Of a DNA stretch of 64,000 nt, positions 8,346 to 15,892 are shown one piece after another. Positions within the stretch are counted from its first letter, which is position 1; each line of letters begins with the position of its first letter. The position numbers and the translations under genes are program-made. The notes below the pieces were generated by a model. That model did no database searches, had not been told where the DNA came from, and saw only the letters and a list, made by a program, of their open reading frames with translations. The DNA is from Citrobacter tructae (GTDB lineage Bacteria > Pseudomonadota > Gammaproteobacteria > Enterobacterales > Enterobacteriaceae): NCBI RefSeq assembly GCF_004684345.1, contig NZ_CP038469.1, positions 4,402,001 through 4,466,000 of the forward strand, written 5' to 3'.

Positions 8346-10913
8346 TTACACCAGGCTTTTCAACCGATAGATCCACTCTAGCGCCTGGCGTGGCGTTAGT
8401 GAATCCGGGTCGAGGTTTTCCAAGGCTTCAACCGCCGGAGAGGTTTCTTCCGGCGCTGACAGCAGCGACATCTGCGTTCCGTCTACCTGAGTCGCAGCCG
8501 CATTCGGCGAAAGGCTTTCCAGTTCACGCAGTTTCTGGCGTGCACGCTTAATCACCTCTTTCGGCACGCCTGCCAGCGCCGCCACCGCCAGACCATAACT
8601 CTTGCTCGCCGCGCCATCCTGCACGCTATGCATAAAGGCGATGGTATCACCGTGTTCTAACGCGTCCAGATGCACATTGGCGACGCCTTCCATTTTCTCC
8701 GGCAACTGGGTCAGCTCGAAATAATGGGTGGCGAACAGGGTTAGAGCCTTGATTTTATTGGCCAGATTTTCCGCACAGGCCCATGCCAGCGACAGGCCGT
8801 CATAGGTTGACGTGCCGCGACCAATTTCGTCCATCAGCACCAGGCTGTTTTCGGTGGCGTTGTGCAGAATATTAGCGGTTTCCGTCATCTCGACCATAAA
8901 GGTCGAGCGACCAGAGGCCAGGTCATCTGCCGCGCCCACGCGGGTGAAAATACGGTCGATCGGGCCAATCTCAACGCTTTGCGCTGGAACATAGCTGCCG
9001 ATGTAAGCCAGTAATGCAATCAGCGCGGTCTGGCGCATATAGGTACTTTTACCGCCCATATTCGGGCCGGTGATGATCAACATCCGCCGCTGAGGAGAAA
9101 GGCTGAGTGGGTTGGCAATAAACGGCTCGCTCAGCACCTGCTCGACCACCGGATGACGACCTTCAGTAATACGAATGCCGGGCTTATCGGTGAAGGTTGG
9201 GCAGGTGTAATTCAGCGTATAAGCACGCTCGGCCAAATTGACCAGCACGTCCAGTTCCGCCAGCGCGGTGGCGCTCTGCTGCAAATCCGCCAGGTGTGGC
9301 AACAGGATGTCAAACAGTTCGTCGTACAGCTGTTTTTCCAGCGCCAGCGCCTTGCCCTTCGAGGTCAGGACTTTATCTTCGTACTCTTTGAGCTCAGGAA
9401 TAATGTAGCGTTCGGCATTTTTCAGCGTCTGGCGGCGCACGTAGTTAATTGGTGCCAGATGGCTTTGCCCACGGCTGATCTGGATGTAGTAACCGTGTAC
9501 CGCGTTGTAGCCCACTTTTAAGGTATCAAGGCCGGTGCGTTCGCGCTCGCGGATTTCCAGACGGTCGAGATAGTCGGTTGCGCCATCGGCCAGCGCTCGC
9601 CATTCGTCCAGCTCGTCGTTATAGCCAGGCGCAATGACACCGCCATCGCGAACCAGCACTGGCGGGGCCTCGACGACAGCGCGTTCCAGCAGCTCACGCA
9701 GTTCGGTGAATTCGCCCATTTTCTCGCGCAGCATCTGTACCGGCGCGCTTTCTACACTTTCCAGTTGCGCACGCAACTCAGGTAATTGCTGAAAAGCATG
9801 ACGCATGCGGGCCAGATCGCGTGGACGCGCGGTACGTAGTGCCAGACGGGCCAGAATACGCTCCAAATCACCGACCTGACGCAGCACCGGCTGTAACTCG
9901 TCGGTGACATCCTGCAGTGCGCCGATCGTTTGCTGACGCTCGGTGAGGATTTTAGTATCGCGAACCGGCATATGCAGCCAGCGCTTGAGCATACGGCTGC
10001 CCATCGGGGTGACGGTGCAGTCGAGCACTGAAGCCAGCGTGTTCTCGATGCCACCGGCCAGATTCTGGGTGATCTCCAGATTGCGACGTGTGGCGGCATC
10101 CATAATGATGCTGTCCTGCTGGCGTTCCATGGTGATGGAGCGAATATGCGGTAGTGAGGTACGCTGGGTATCTTTCACATATTGCAGCAGACAGCCTGCG
10201 GCGCATAACCCGCGTGGCGCGTTTTCGACACCAAAGCCAATCAGATCCCGCGTGCCAAACTGTAAGTTAAGCTGCTGGCGGGCGGTATCGATTTCAAACT
10301 CCCACAGCGGACGGCGACGGAGCCCGCGACGACCTTCGATCAGCGATGTCTCGGCGAAATCCTCGGCATACAACAGTTCTGCCGGGTTGGTGCGCTGCAA
10401 TTCAGCCGCCATGGTCTCGCGGTCGGCTGGCTCACTGACACGAAAGCGTCCGGAACTGATGTCCAGCGTGGCATAGCCGTAGCCTTTGCTATCCTGCCAG
10501 ATGGCGGCCAGCAGGTTGTCCTGGCGTTCCTGCAACAGCGCTTCATCGCTGATAGTACCAGGCGTGACGATGCGAACAACTTTACGCTCAACCGGTCCTT
10601 TGCTGGTGGCCGGGTCGCCAACCTGTTCGCAAATGGCAACTGACTCACCTTGGTTGACTAGCTTGGCGAGGTAGTTTTCCACCGCATGATGAGGAATACC
10701 CGCCATCGGGATCGGTTCACCTGCGGATGCGCCGCGTTTGGTCAGCGAGATATCAAGCAGTTGCGACGCACGTTTCGCATCGTCATAAAACATTTCGTAA
10801 AAGTCGCCCATGCGGTAAAACAGCAGGATCTCTGGGTGCTGTGCTTTCAGCTTGAGATACTGCTGCATCATTGGCGTGTGGTCTGATAGATCCTTGTCAA
10901 TAGACTCATTCAT
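8346..10913 (-). CDS. mutS: DNA mismatch repair protein MutS
   Basis: Recognises base mismatches and small loops and recruits MutL. The protein has the N-terminal mismatch-reading Phe-x-Glu within GDFYEMFYDD (residues about 38-47), the lever and clamp domains, and the C-terminal ABC-type ATPase with Walker A GPNMGGKST and the signature/Walker B region ending DEIGRGTST. ATG 10913 gives 855 residues, the Salmonella/Citrobacter length. The frame also opens at ATG 10928, adding MSKIN; the second copy of this region at 15.4 kb has ACG there, so the upstream ATG is probably not ancestral. Neither start has a strong ribosome site. The first 16-17 codons lie inside a 71-bp repeat bordering an island, so the promoter and leader were probably supplied by the inserted element. 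Confidence 0.97.
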   Translation of the reverse strand: MNESIDKDLSDHTPMMQQYLKLKAQHPEILLFYRMGDFYEMFYDDAKRASQLLDISLTKRGASAGEPIPMAGIPHHAVENYLAKLVNQGESVAICEQVGDPATSKGPVERKVVRIVTPGTISDEALLQERQDNLLAAIWQDSKGYGYATLDISSGRFRVSEPADRETMAAELQRTNPAELLYAEDFAETSLIEGRRGLRRRPLWEFEIDTARQQLNLQFGTRDLIGFGVENAPRGLCAAGCLLQYVKDTQRTSLPHIRSITMERQQDSIIMDAATRRNLEITQNLAGGIENTLASVLDCTVTPMGSRMLKRWLHMPVRDTKILTERQQTIGALQDVTDELQPVLRQVGDLERILARLALRTARPRDLARMRHAFQQLPELRAQLESVESAPVQMLREKMGEFTELRELLERAVVEAPPVLVRDGGVIAPGYNDELDEWRALADGATDYLDRLEIRERERTGLDTLKVGYNAVHGYYIQISRGQSHLAPINYVRRQTLKNAERYIIPELKEYEDKVLTSKGKALALEKQLYDELFDILLPHLADLQQSATALAELDVLVNLAERAYTLNYTCPTFTDKPGIRITEGRHPVVEQVLSEPFIANPLSLSPQRRMLIITGPNMGGKSTYMRQTALIALLAYIGSYVPAQSVEIGPIDRIFTRVGAADDLASGRSTFMVEMTETANILHNATENSLVLMDEIGRGTSTYDGLSLAWACAENLANKIKALTLFATHYFELTQLPEKMEGVANVHLDALEHGDTIAFMHSVQDGAASKSYGLAVAALAGVPKEVIKRARQKLRELESLSPNAAATQVDGTQMSLLSAPEETSPAVEALENLDPDSLTPRQALEWIYRLKSLV

Positions 10914-10935
10914 ATTGATTTTACTCATTTTTTAA
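10865..10935. repeat. Direct repeat, left copy: mutS start as island attachment site
   Basis: Seventy-one bases covering the first codons of mutS and its immediate leader. They recur in the same orientation at 15340-15410 with five mismatches; 35 bases in the middle are identical. The arrangement is that of attL/attR made by site-specific integration into the 5' end of a gene, with the element restoring the reading frame. An integrase N-terminus lies next to each copy. Confidence 0.8.
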
Positions 10936-11071
10936 TTCTTTCAAGTGCTCATATGGCCCAGGTAAAACCCCTTTAAACCCACATAAACCCATAAATTTGT
11001 AGCTCACTTGTAGCTCAAGGCGCGATAGATTGATTTTACTCCTTCTCTGGGCTACAAATGGTGGTGATACT

Positions 11072-11440
11072 TTGAAAACAACTCTCAATCAGACTTTTAT
11101 TATCAACAAGTTAAGTATCAATGTTAAGCCTGCACTCAGTCGCTCTGGAAAAGTCGTTTTCGAAGCTAACCCTGACCAAAAACCTTACATAGTTTTTGAC
11201 GATCATCGAGATTCACCTGTTGGCTTCGGTTTGAAGGTCAGTTTGACGAAAAAAAACTATGTAATCCAGCGAAGAGTAGCCTCGTCAGATCGTAATGCCA
11301 GTGAGGGTAAGAAGCCAAGCTCTGTCTTGAAAGTAAAGGTTGGGAATGTGTCCGATTTTCCAAGTATCGATCAAGCCCGTAAGGTAGCTCGACAGTTGGT
11401 ACAGAGAATGATTGCAACAAAGAGAAACCCCAACAAAAGG
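11072..11440 (+). pseudogene. Truncated tyrosine integrase, arm-type DNA-binding domain only
   Basis: About 120 codons are recognisable, probably starting at TTG 11072. The segment KPYIVFDDHRDSPVGFGLKV followed by VKVGNVSDFPSIDQARKVA and the NPN tripeptide is the usual N-terminal arm-binding fold of phage and island integrases (a short beta sheet, then GN...S...AR..A helix). The core-binding and catalytic domains with the R-H-R-Y residues are missing: at about 11440 the sequence passes into an IS3-family fragment on the other strand. Placement beside the attachment repeat supports the integrase call. It cannot be active. Confidence 0.65.
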
Positions 11441-11880
11441 AATGCGGCTGCTGAAGAAATGTGTAAAACCCACTCGGATAAACATCCAGCACCCGACAGG
11501 GCAGACGAACAGGCCAGCAACAGATGTTGTCACGGATAAAGGCGTACCTCAGTCGGACAGCTTTGTGAAGTACGCCGCGGCTTTTTTTAATATGTCCCGC
11601 TCGTCAGTAACCCACTTCAGTTCTTTCTGGAGTCGGCGGATCTCGGCCTGAGCATCTGACTGTTCTTTGTGGATGGAAGAGTCCGGTCCGTACGTCTTTA
11701 TCCAGGCGTAAAGACTATGGGGGGAATGTCGAGACGTGTTGCAACGCTGGAAACAGAATGGCCTCGATCAATAACCTGTTTAACTGCTTCAATTTGAAAC
11801 CCTTCAGGATAACGCTTACTGCTCATGTGCACCTCTCTTTAAGCCATTTTAAATGACTCAGAGGTGTCTGTTAAACCCGT
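11440..11880 (-). mobile_element. IS3-family insertion sequence remnant (orfA frameshifted, orfB 5' fragment)
   Basis: On the minus strand, orfA starts at 11826 (MSSKRYPEGFQIEAVKQV, HTH region RGHSVSSVATRLD). It loses its frame by one base in a C run near 11723, then continues SLYAWIKTYGPDSS to KKAAAYFTKLSD and a stop at 11549. Overlapping orfB begins (RYAFIRDN...VLDVYPSGFY) but stops matching at about 11440, so the DDE transposase domain is deleted. OrfA ends in a leucine-zipper-like helix as in the IS3 family. Terminal inverted repeats could not be fixed; the right end is probably near 11880. The element is dead and interrupts the integrase gene. Confidence 0.75.
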
Positions 11881-11889
11881 GGTGATTTA

Positions 11890-12030
11890 ATGATAGGTGA
11901 TATGAAGATTGAAGACAGAGATGAATTATTTGAACTGCGGCAGCGAAATTTTATTCGATACTGGAAGGCGAAAGTATATACTGATGATAACATCATGGGA
12001 TTAACCAATAACAGTATAAATATTAAGTGA
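11890..12030 (+). CDS. Small hypothetical ORF, 46 codons
   Basis: An open frame from ATG 11890 (or the inner ATG 11902) to TGA 12028-12030 encodes a charged peptide beginning MIGDMKIEDRDELFELRQRN. A GGTGAT stretch lies before the inner ATG but no strong ribosome site. I do not recognise it; it may be the leftover of a larger gene cut by the adjacent insertion sequence. Confidence 0.25.
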   Translation: MIGDMKIEDRDELFELRQRNFIRYWKAKVYTDDNIMGLTNNSINIK

Positions 12031-12086
12031 AGTAACCCGCGCGAAAAATAAGTATCATGACGTCATAAGTAAGAAGTGAATCAGCA

Positions 12087-12257
12087 ATGAAAAATAAAGT
12101 AACACCATCACGGCAGGGCGAACTGGATTGTTTATGTGGTTTTTATAGTAAAGCCAATATGATGTACTGGCTGTATGGGAATAAAATAAGAAGAAAGACA
12201 TTATTCAAATCATTGTTGCAACGTTATAGCCAACATTGGCCTCTTTTGAATGTTTAA
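12087..12257 (+). pseudogene. Short ORF resembling the N-terminus of a cysteine-peptidase-like protein
   Basis: Fifty-six codons from ATG 12087. The stretch RQGELDCLCGFYSKANMMYW has the shape Gly-x-Leu-Asp-x-x-Cys-Gly-x-Tyr-x-x-x-Asn, like the nucleophile helix of papain-like and C39-like peptidase folds found in defence and toxin loci. The ORF ends far too early to supply the His and Asp of such a fold, so it is either a truncated gene or an unrelated peptide. Similarity is by pattern only. Confidence 0.3.
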
Positions 12258-12349
12258 CTACTAACAGAAATATTTCCTTTAACAACCCTTCTCTGAAATA
12301 TCGAAATTTCTACTAACCCCAGCGCGGCTACGGTCTGCGCAGGATAAAT

Positions 12350-12705
12350 TTTCCTGCATCTGGTGAATCAGATCCGCCCGGATATTCCGGTGATCCTCAC
12401 CTATACCGATCATCTGTTCCCGAAAACCTGACGAGCTGACGAACAAACTCAGCCTAAATCTGCTGGCCTATAGGGCAAAAGAGGGTGCCGCTTGGCAGGA
12501 AGCACGCTACGGTAAACTGTGGGAACAAAGTGTTGAAGGGATTGAGAAGTACAACGACATCAACAAAGTCGAGCCGATGAAGCGGGCGCTGGAAGAACTG
12601 AAGCACAGACCTGCTTTGCCGGTCTGAGTCATGTGCTTTTACCGGTACTGGATATTCAGCGCGGGGTGTTCAAGGTTTCTCCGGAGCAGTATCAGCATAG
12701 AGGTG
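12350..12705 (+). pseudogene. cysH: Decayed second copy of cysH (PAPS reductase)
   Basis: Reading across frames gives LHLVNQIRPDIPVIL, LFPKT, then AAWQEARYGKLWEQSVEGIE, KYNDINKVEPMKRALEELK, and LPVLDIQRGVFKV, in the order of CysH residues from about 65 to 165. Stops after the LFPKT block, a frameshift around 12620, loss of the FAGLRREQSGSR segment and loss of the C-terminal ECGLHEG active-site region make it a pseudogene. Sulfate-assimilation cysH is normally a single gene next to cysI, elsewhere in the chromosome, so this is probably a copy brought in by the element or left by recombination. Confidence 0.75.
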
Positions 12706-13114
12706 AGTCTGCGGGCATAATTTTTATCGCGAGTGTTACCTAGGGTGGTCTTCATCAGGCTTCTTCTGCACAGGGCATTGGTGCCATGTCGGCATTGCCC
12801 AATCTGTTCTGAATTCCCTCCAGGTGATCGATTGCCAGGTTCTGTTACTTAGGGTGGTGCCTTGAAAATAATCATAATGGTTATGGATGTTTTTTTACAT
12901 AATTCTCTTAAGTTTTACCTTGTAACTGCCGCAATACAATATTGCAAAAAGCATGAGGTCCATATGAATCATATGGTGACTTACTTTGTATCGAAGGTGA
13001 AATAATGCAAAGTTATTCGAGGTAATTTAATTTCTTATTGGTTTGGGGATTAACAACCTAACCACATAAAATAAAAAATGATTTTTCTATGAGGTGTCGG
13101 TTAGGGGTATTTAT
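12706..13114. other. Gap between cysH remnant and glycosyltransferase gene
   Basis: No supported gene. A 16-base sequence TGTTACCTAGGGTGGT at 12734 recurs with one change at 12843. The reverse complement between and around them can be read as TLSNRTWQSITWREF, which vaguely recalls a transposase linker, but this is too short to call. The last 200 bases are AT-rich and probably contain the promoter of the downstream gene. Confidence 0.35.
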
Positions 13115-14275
13115 ATGCGTACAATTTTGATGATCAAAGCTGGTTCACAATATGATGCTTTGAGAGTTTTTTGTGATGAGATTGTTGATGGTCTGAGGTG
13201 CGAACATTGTTGTGTTACTGTATTCGATGCTCGCAAACAAAACTTAACGTCACTACCTGATGAATTACGAAAAAAATATGATTTAGTTATAAACTTCAAT
13301 GGTTATTTAAATGACAATAATGAGTTTTCATCTGTTTTTAATAAATCAAATGCAACATTGATTAGCATTTATGTGGATCATCCACTATATCATCTGTCCA
13401 GAATAAATAATAAAATAAATAGAAATATATCTTTCTATAGTGCTCAGTCACATGTTCACTGTATGGATATAAATAAAAAAATGCTTGGTTTTTTCCTTCC
13501 GATGGGCGGGGTTGTAGACAAAACGAATGATGTAGGGGCAGAATCGTTAAATGATTTTAGACGCAGATCTGATTCTATTCTATATGCGTGTTCTAACTAT
13601 GGTGTTGTTGAAAATACCAACCCCAGATTTTATGATAATGATTTCATTAATAAAATGTTTCTTGATATATTAAATAAGGTTGAGTTAGGCGATGTATTTG
13701 ATGATGTCATTGATGAAATAGCTATCGCATATAAATTAAATGATGTATCTAAATGTAAGGTTTATCATCATGCTTTTAGTAAGATATATGCCTACCATAG
13801 GGCAAGGGTTAGAGGTAATGTATTAAAAACATTGCTTGAATCTAATTTGATGATTGATGTTTATAGTAATGGCGATTGGTCTGAAATAGAAGGTAAATAT
13901 AAGAATCTTAGATATCATAAACCTATTTCAATGAGGGAGTATTTGTCAAAAATGAAAGAGCATAAATTCAATATTAATGATTTCGCAGTTGCCCCAGATG
14001 GTCCTCATGACCGTGTGTTTAACACTTTATTGCATGGTGGTGTACTGATTACATATAATTCATTATACCTTGATAATACGATTCCTAATAATTCCATTGT
14101 TCGTTTTGACTTTAAATCGATAGATTCGCTACCCAAAAAAATAGACTTCTTAATTAAAAAGCCAGAGTTAGCGTACAATATTGCTAGAAATGGCTATAGT
14201 ATTGCATTACAGCATACTTTTCATAATAGGGTGAAAATGATTCTCAGTACTGTTGACTCATTTGTTGACTGGTAA
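13115..14275 (+). CDS. Glycosyltransferase, CgeB-like GT-B family
   Basis: Intact 386-residue protein, the only clearly intact gene of the island. The C-terminal third has the Glyco_trans_1_2 pattern: FAVAPDGPHDRVFNTLLHGG, then VLITYNS, an acidic/loop region, and a closing helix with IARNGYSIALQHTFHNRVK. The N-terminal half looks like the acceptor Rossmann domain of two-domain glycosyltransferases. Start 13115 is preferred over a GTG at 13094 because AGGGG lies 9-12 bases upstream. Codon use is strongly AT-biased compared with flanking genes, a sign of transfer. The sugar-isomerase stump 100 bp downstream suggests a surface-glycan cluster origin. Donor and acceptor are unknown. Confidence 0.75.
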   Translation: MRTILMIKAGSQYDALRVFCDEIVDGLRCEHCCVTVFDARKQNLTSLPDELRKKYDLVINFNGYLNDNNEFSSVFNKSNATLISIYVDHPLYHLSRINNKINRNISFYSAQSHVHCMDINKKMLGFFLPMGGVVDKTNDVGAESLNDFRRRSDSILYACSNYGVVENTNPRFYDNDFINKMFLDILNKVELGDVFDDVIDEIAIAYKLNDVSKCKVYHHAFSKIYAYHRARVRGNVLKTLLESNLMIDVYSNGDWSEIEGKYKNLRYHKPISMREYLSKMKEHKFNINDFAVAPDGPHDRVFNTLLHGGVLITYNSLYLDNTIPNNSIVRFDFKSIDSLPKKIDFLIKKPELAYNIARNGYSIALQHTFHNRVKMILSTVDSFVDW

Positions 14276-14379
14276 ATTACATATAATGATTTTATTGATG
14301 CTGGATGTGTTAAAAGGCTAAATATTCGATAAATATTTCTATAACTTATAAATGAAAGCTTGCATAGAGAACATAGTAA

Positions 14380-14533
14380 ATGAATATAAAACTTATCCAT
14401 TTACAAATTTATGGCGATGACCGAGGCTTACTTATTGCTATGGAATATGAGAAAACCATTCCATTTCCGAGCAAACGTGTTTAATTACATGTTTAATACT
14501 AAAGCAGAAGTTAGACGAGGGTTTCATACGCAT
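14380..14533 (+). pseudogene. N-terminal stump of a dTDP-6-deoxy-hexulose 3,4-ketoisomerase (FdtA/QdtA-like)
   Basis: The frame from 14380 reads MNIKLIHLQIYGDDRG...IPFPSKRV and hits a stop at 14482. Shifting by one base continues YMFNTKAEVRRGFHTH, the conserved cupin entry of FdtA/WxcM-type isomerases, with the catalytic-region His pair. After the second His the sequence becomes an insertion-sequence fragment. The family makes 3-amino-3,6-dideoxy sugars for O-antigens and S-layer glycans. The gene has both a frameshift and a truncation and cannot be functional. Confidence 0.7.
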
Positions 14534-14620
14534 CTTCTTCAGGCATTCATCCCGCAGGCTGCCGTTAAATGATTCAATAAACGGGTTATCTGTTGGCTTT
14601 CCGGGGCGGGGTCAGTCCAT
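14526..14620 (-). mobile_element. Fragment of IS3-family (IS407-group-like) transposase
   Basis: The minus strand reads RPGKPTDNPFIESFNGSLRDE and CLKK, the highly conserved region around the last catalytic Glu of IS3-family orfB, in the wording typical of the IS407 group. Only about 30 codons are left and neither terminal repeat is visible. It truncates the sugar-isomerase stump. Confidence 0.7.
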
Positions 14621-14635
14621 CCACGGCTCGGAAGT

Positions 14636-15145
14636 GTCTAGATTATCCGTGGCGATTCACGGCTTTGTTTTGCTCCCTGCTCTGACAATCCAGTGGTTTG
14701 TATCCTCCCTGAATCGTCATCACATCGGCTAAAAGTCGCGATAAACGTCCATTGCCTTACCTGAATGGATGGATGAGTATCAGCTCTACATGCGTTACAG
14801 TAATAGCCTCTATGAGTTGTTCCTCGCTCATATGATACAGGGCGTATATTGGGCGAGGTACTTAACGCCGAATTCGTGTAGTAGTTTTGGCAACTGTGCA
14901 GAGGGGGCAAACATAAAGCCGCCTTTGCTGATGTTTACCGCTCTTTCTTGCCCTGCCCACTCATAGATGTTCCCCAGCCAGCGGCGATGCCAGTTTTCCA
15001 GCAGAGCAATGGTAAGCAATCCTTGTGGAAACTGCTCTTCAGAAACAAACTGGTAGAGTTGCTCTAGCCTCATTAATCTCATCAGAATCAGTAATCCCCA
15101 GCTTGTTTGCCAAAACTTGCTCGCCAGAGTTTTTCTCATACGGTC
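14636..15145 (-). pseudogene. Inactivated Fic-domain protein gene
   Basis: Reading three frames in turn gives GEQVLANKLGITDSDEINEA, LYQFVSEEQFPQGLLTIALL, ENWHRRWLGNIYEWAGQER, AVNISKGGFMFAPSAQLPKL, YLAQYTPC, and EEQLIEAITVTHVELILIHP. This is the order of a Fic AMP-transferase. The catalytic motif at 14745-14771 reads HPFR-stop-GNGR: the Glu/Asp codon is now TAA (14757-14759). There are also frameshifts near 15065 and near 14835. Intact relatives transfer AMP or other phosphates to target proteins and are common in toxin-antitoxin and effector settings; no antitoxin gene is recognisable beside it. Confidence 0.8.
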
Positions 15146-15339
15146 CTTAACTACCGGAGATATGGTATCTGCTTATGGGAACATCCTGCGTTGATGGGGG
15201 ACGAGAGCGTCAGAAAACTAGAAAATTATAACGCTGGACGAACAGGGTAACAATGCTCGCATAATCAGATGGTTACGAAAATGTAGGTTATCTATTTTAT
15301 ATGAAAATAATCTTTAAAAATCAGCGTTAACAGACCAAA
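15146..15339. other. Gap between Fic remnant and right island repeat
   Basis: About 190 bases, AT-rich towards the right. I see no gene, RNA or insertion-sequence end here. The first bases may hold the original start of the Fic gene, but no start codon with a ribosome site could be fixed. Confidence 0.3.
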
Positions 15340-15410
15340 GCATCATAGGCGTGTGGTCTGATAGATCCTTGTCAATAGACTCTTTCATATTGTTTTTGCT
15401 CGTTTTTTAA
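15340..15410. repeat. Direct repeat, right copy: duplicated mutS start
   Basis: Same 71 bases as 10865-10935 with five mismatches. On the minus strand it reads MKESIDKDLSDHTPMM and then loses all similarity to MutS, so only the first codons were copied. It is followed on the plus side by a second, decayed integrase N-terminus, which argues that this was itself an integrase-proximal attachment junction. Confidence 0.8.
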
Positions 15411-15466
15411 GCCTTTTGGATACGTGCATGGCTCTACGTGAAGCCACTTTAAATCCATATAAATCA

Positions 15467-15630
15467 ATGAAGATGACTCCCAATCAGTCGACTGTAATTA
15501 ATACGTTATCTATCGACGTCAAACCAAGTCTCGATCAGCAAGGGGAGGGGGCGGCTCACCCAATCCAGCATGAAAACGCTATCTTATCACTGATAATCAT
15601 CAGGATTCATCCGTTGGTTTTCAAGGACAT
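15467..15630 (+). pseudogene. Second integrase N-terminal remnant
   Basis: NQSTVINTLSIDVKPSLDQQ parallels NQTFIINKLSINVKPALSRS of the first integrase fragment. After a one-base shift near 15570 the frame reads YLITDNHQDSSVGFQ, parallel to YIVFDDHRDSPVGFG. Similarity then ends. This is a diverged paralogue rather than a simple copy, which points to two related elements using the same attachment site. Confidence 0.65.
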
Positions 15631-15813
15631 TATTTATAATATCTGTAAATCTTTTTGTTTATTATTTTTAATGCCGCTCACTTTTTTGGTGGCGTATTTA
15701 CGCTTCATTACATAAATAATGATTAATTTAAATATAAGTGTGTGGGCTTTATTTTAATGGAACGCTATGACATGGTCACATTTTTAAATATTCCTGAGCG
15801 ATGTACGCATTTG
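15631..15813. other. AT-rich gap right of the island
   Basis: Very AT-rich, without a recognisable gene. It marks the boundary between the eroded element and the operon starting at 15893, whose promoter lies in this gap or in the next 80 bases. Confidence 0.35.
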
Positions 15814-15831
15814 TGGTGATTTAAATCACTT
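15814..15831 (+). promoter_or_regulatory. CRP-cAMP binding site
   Basis: GTGATTTAAATCAC is a perfect palindrome matching the CRP core GTGA-N6-TCAC. It is centred about 70 bp before the start codon of the YjiH-like gene, a normal position for class I or II activation. It suggests that the transport/peptidase operon responds to carbon limitation. Confidence 0.65.
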
Positions 15832-15892
15832 TATTTATTCTTTATTTATTCAAAATAGCCAAGTGATTCTCCACGTTAACAAGGAAATGGAT

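Noticed and set aside
8016..8376. Minus-strand frames over the subunit D gene
   Set aside because: The plus-strand subunit D frame has a ribosome site and family match; the opposite frames do not.
12706..12870. Possible transposase scrap on the minus strand between two TGTTAC(C/T)TAGGGTGGT copies
   Set aside because: Only about 15 residues look transposase-like and no family could be named, so no mobile element is called.
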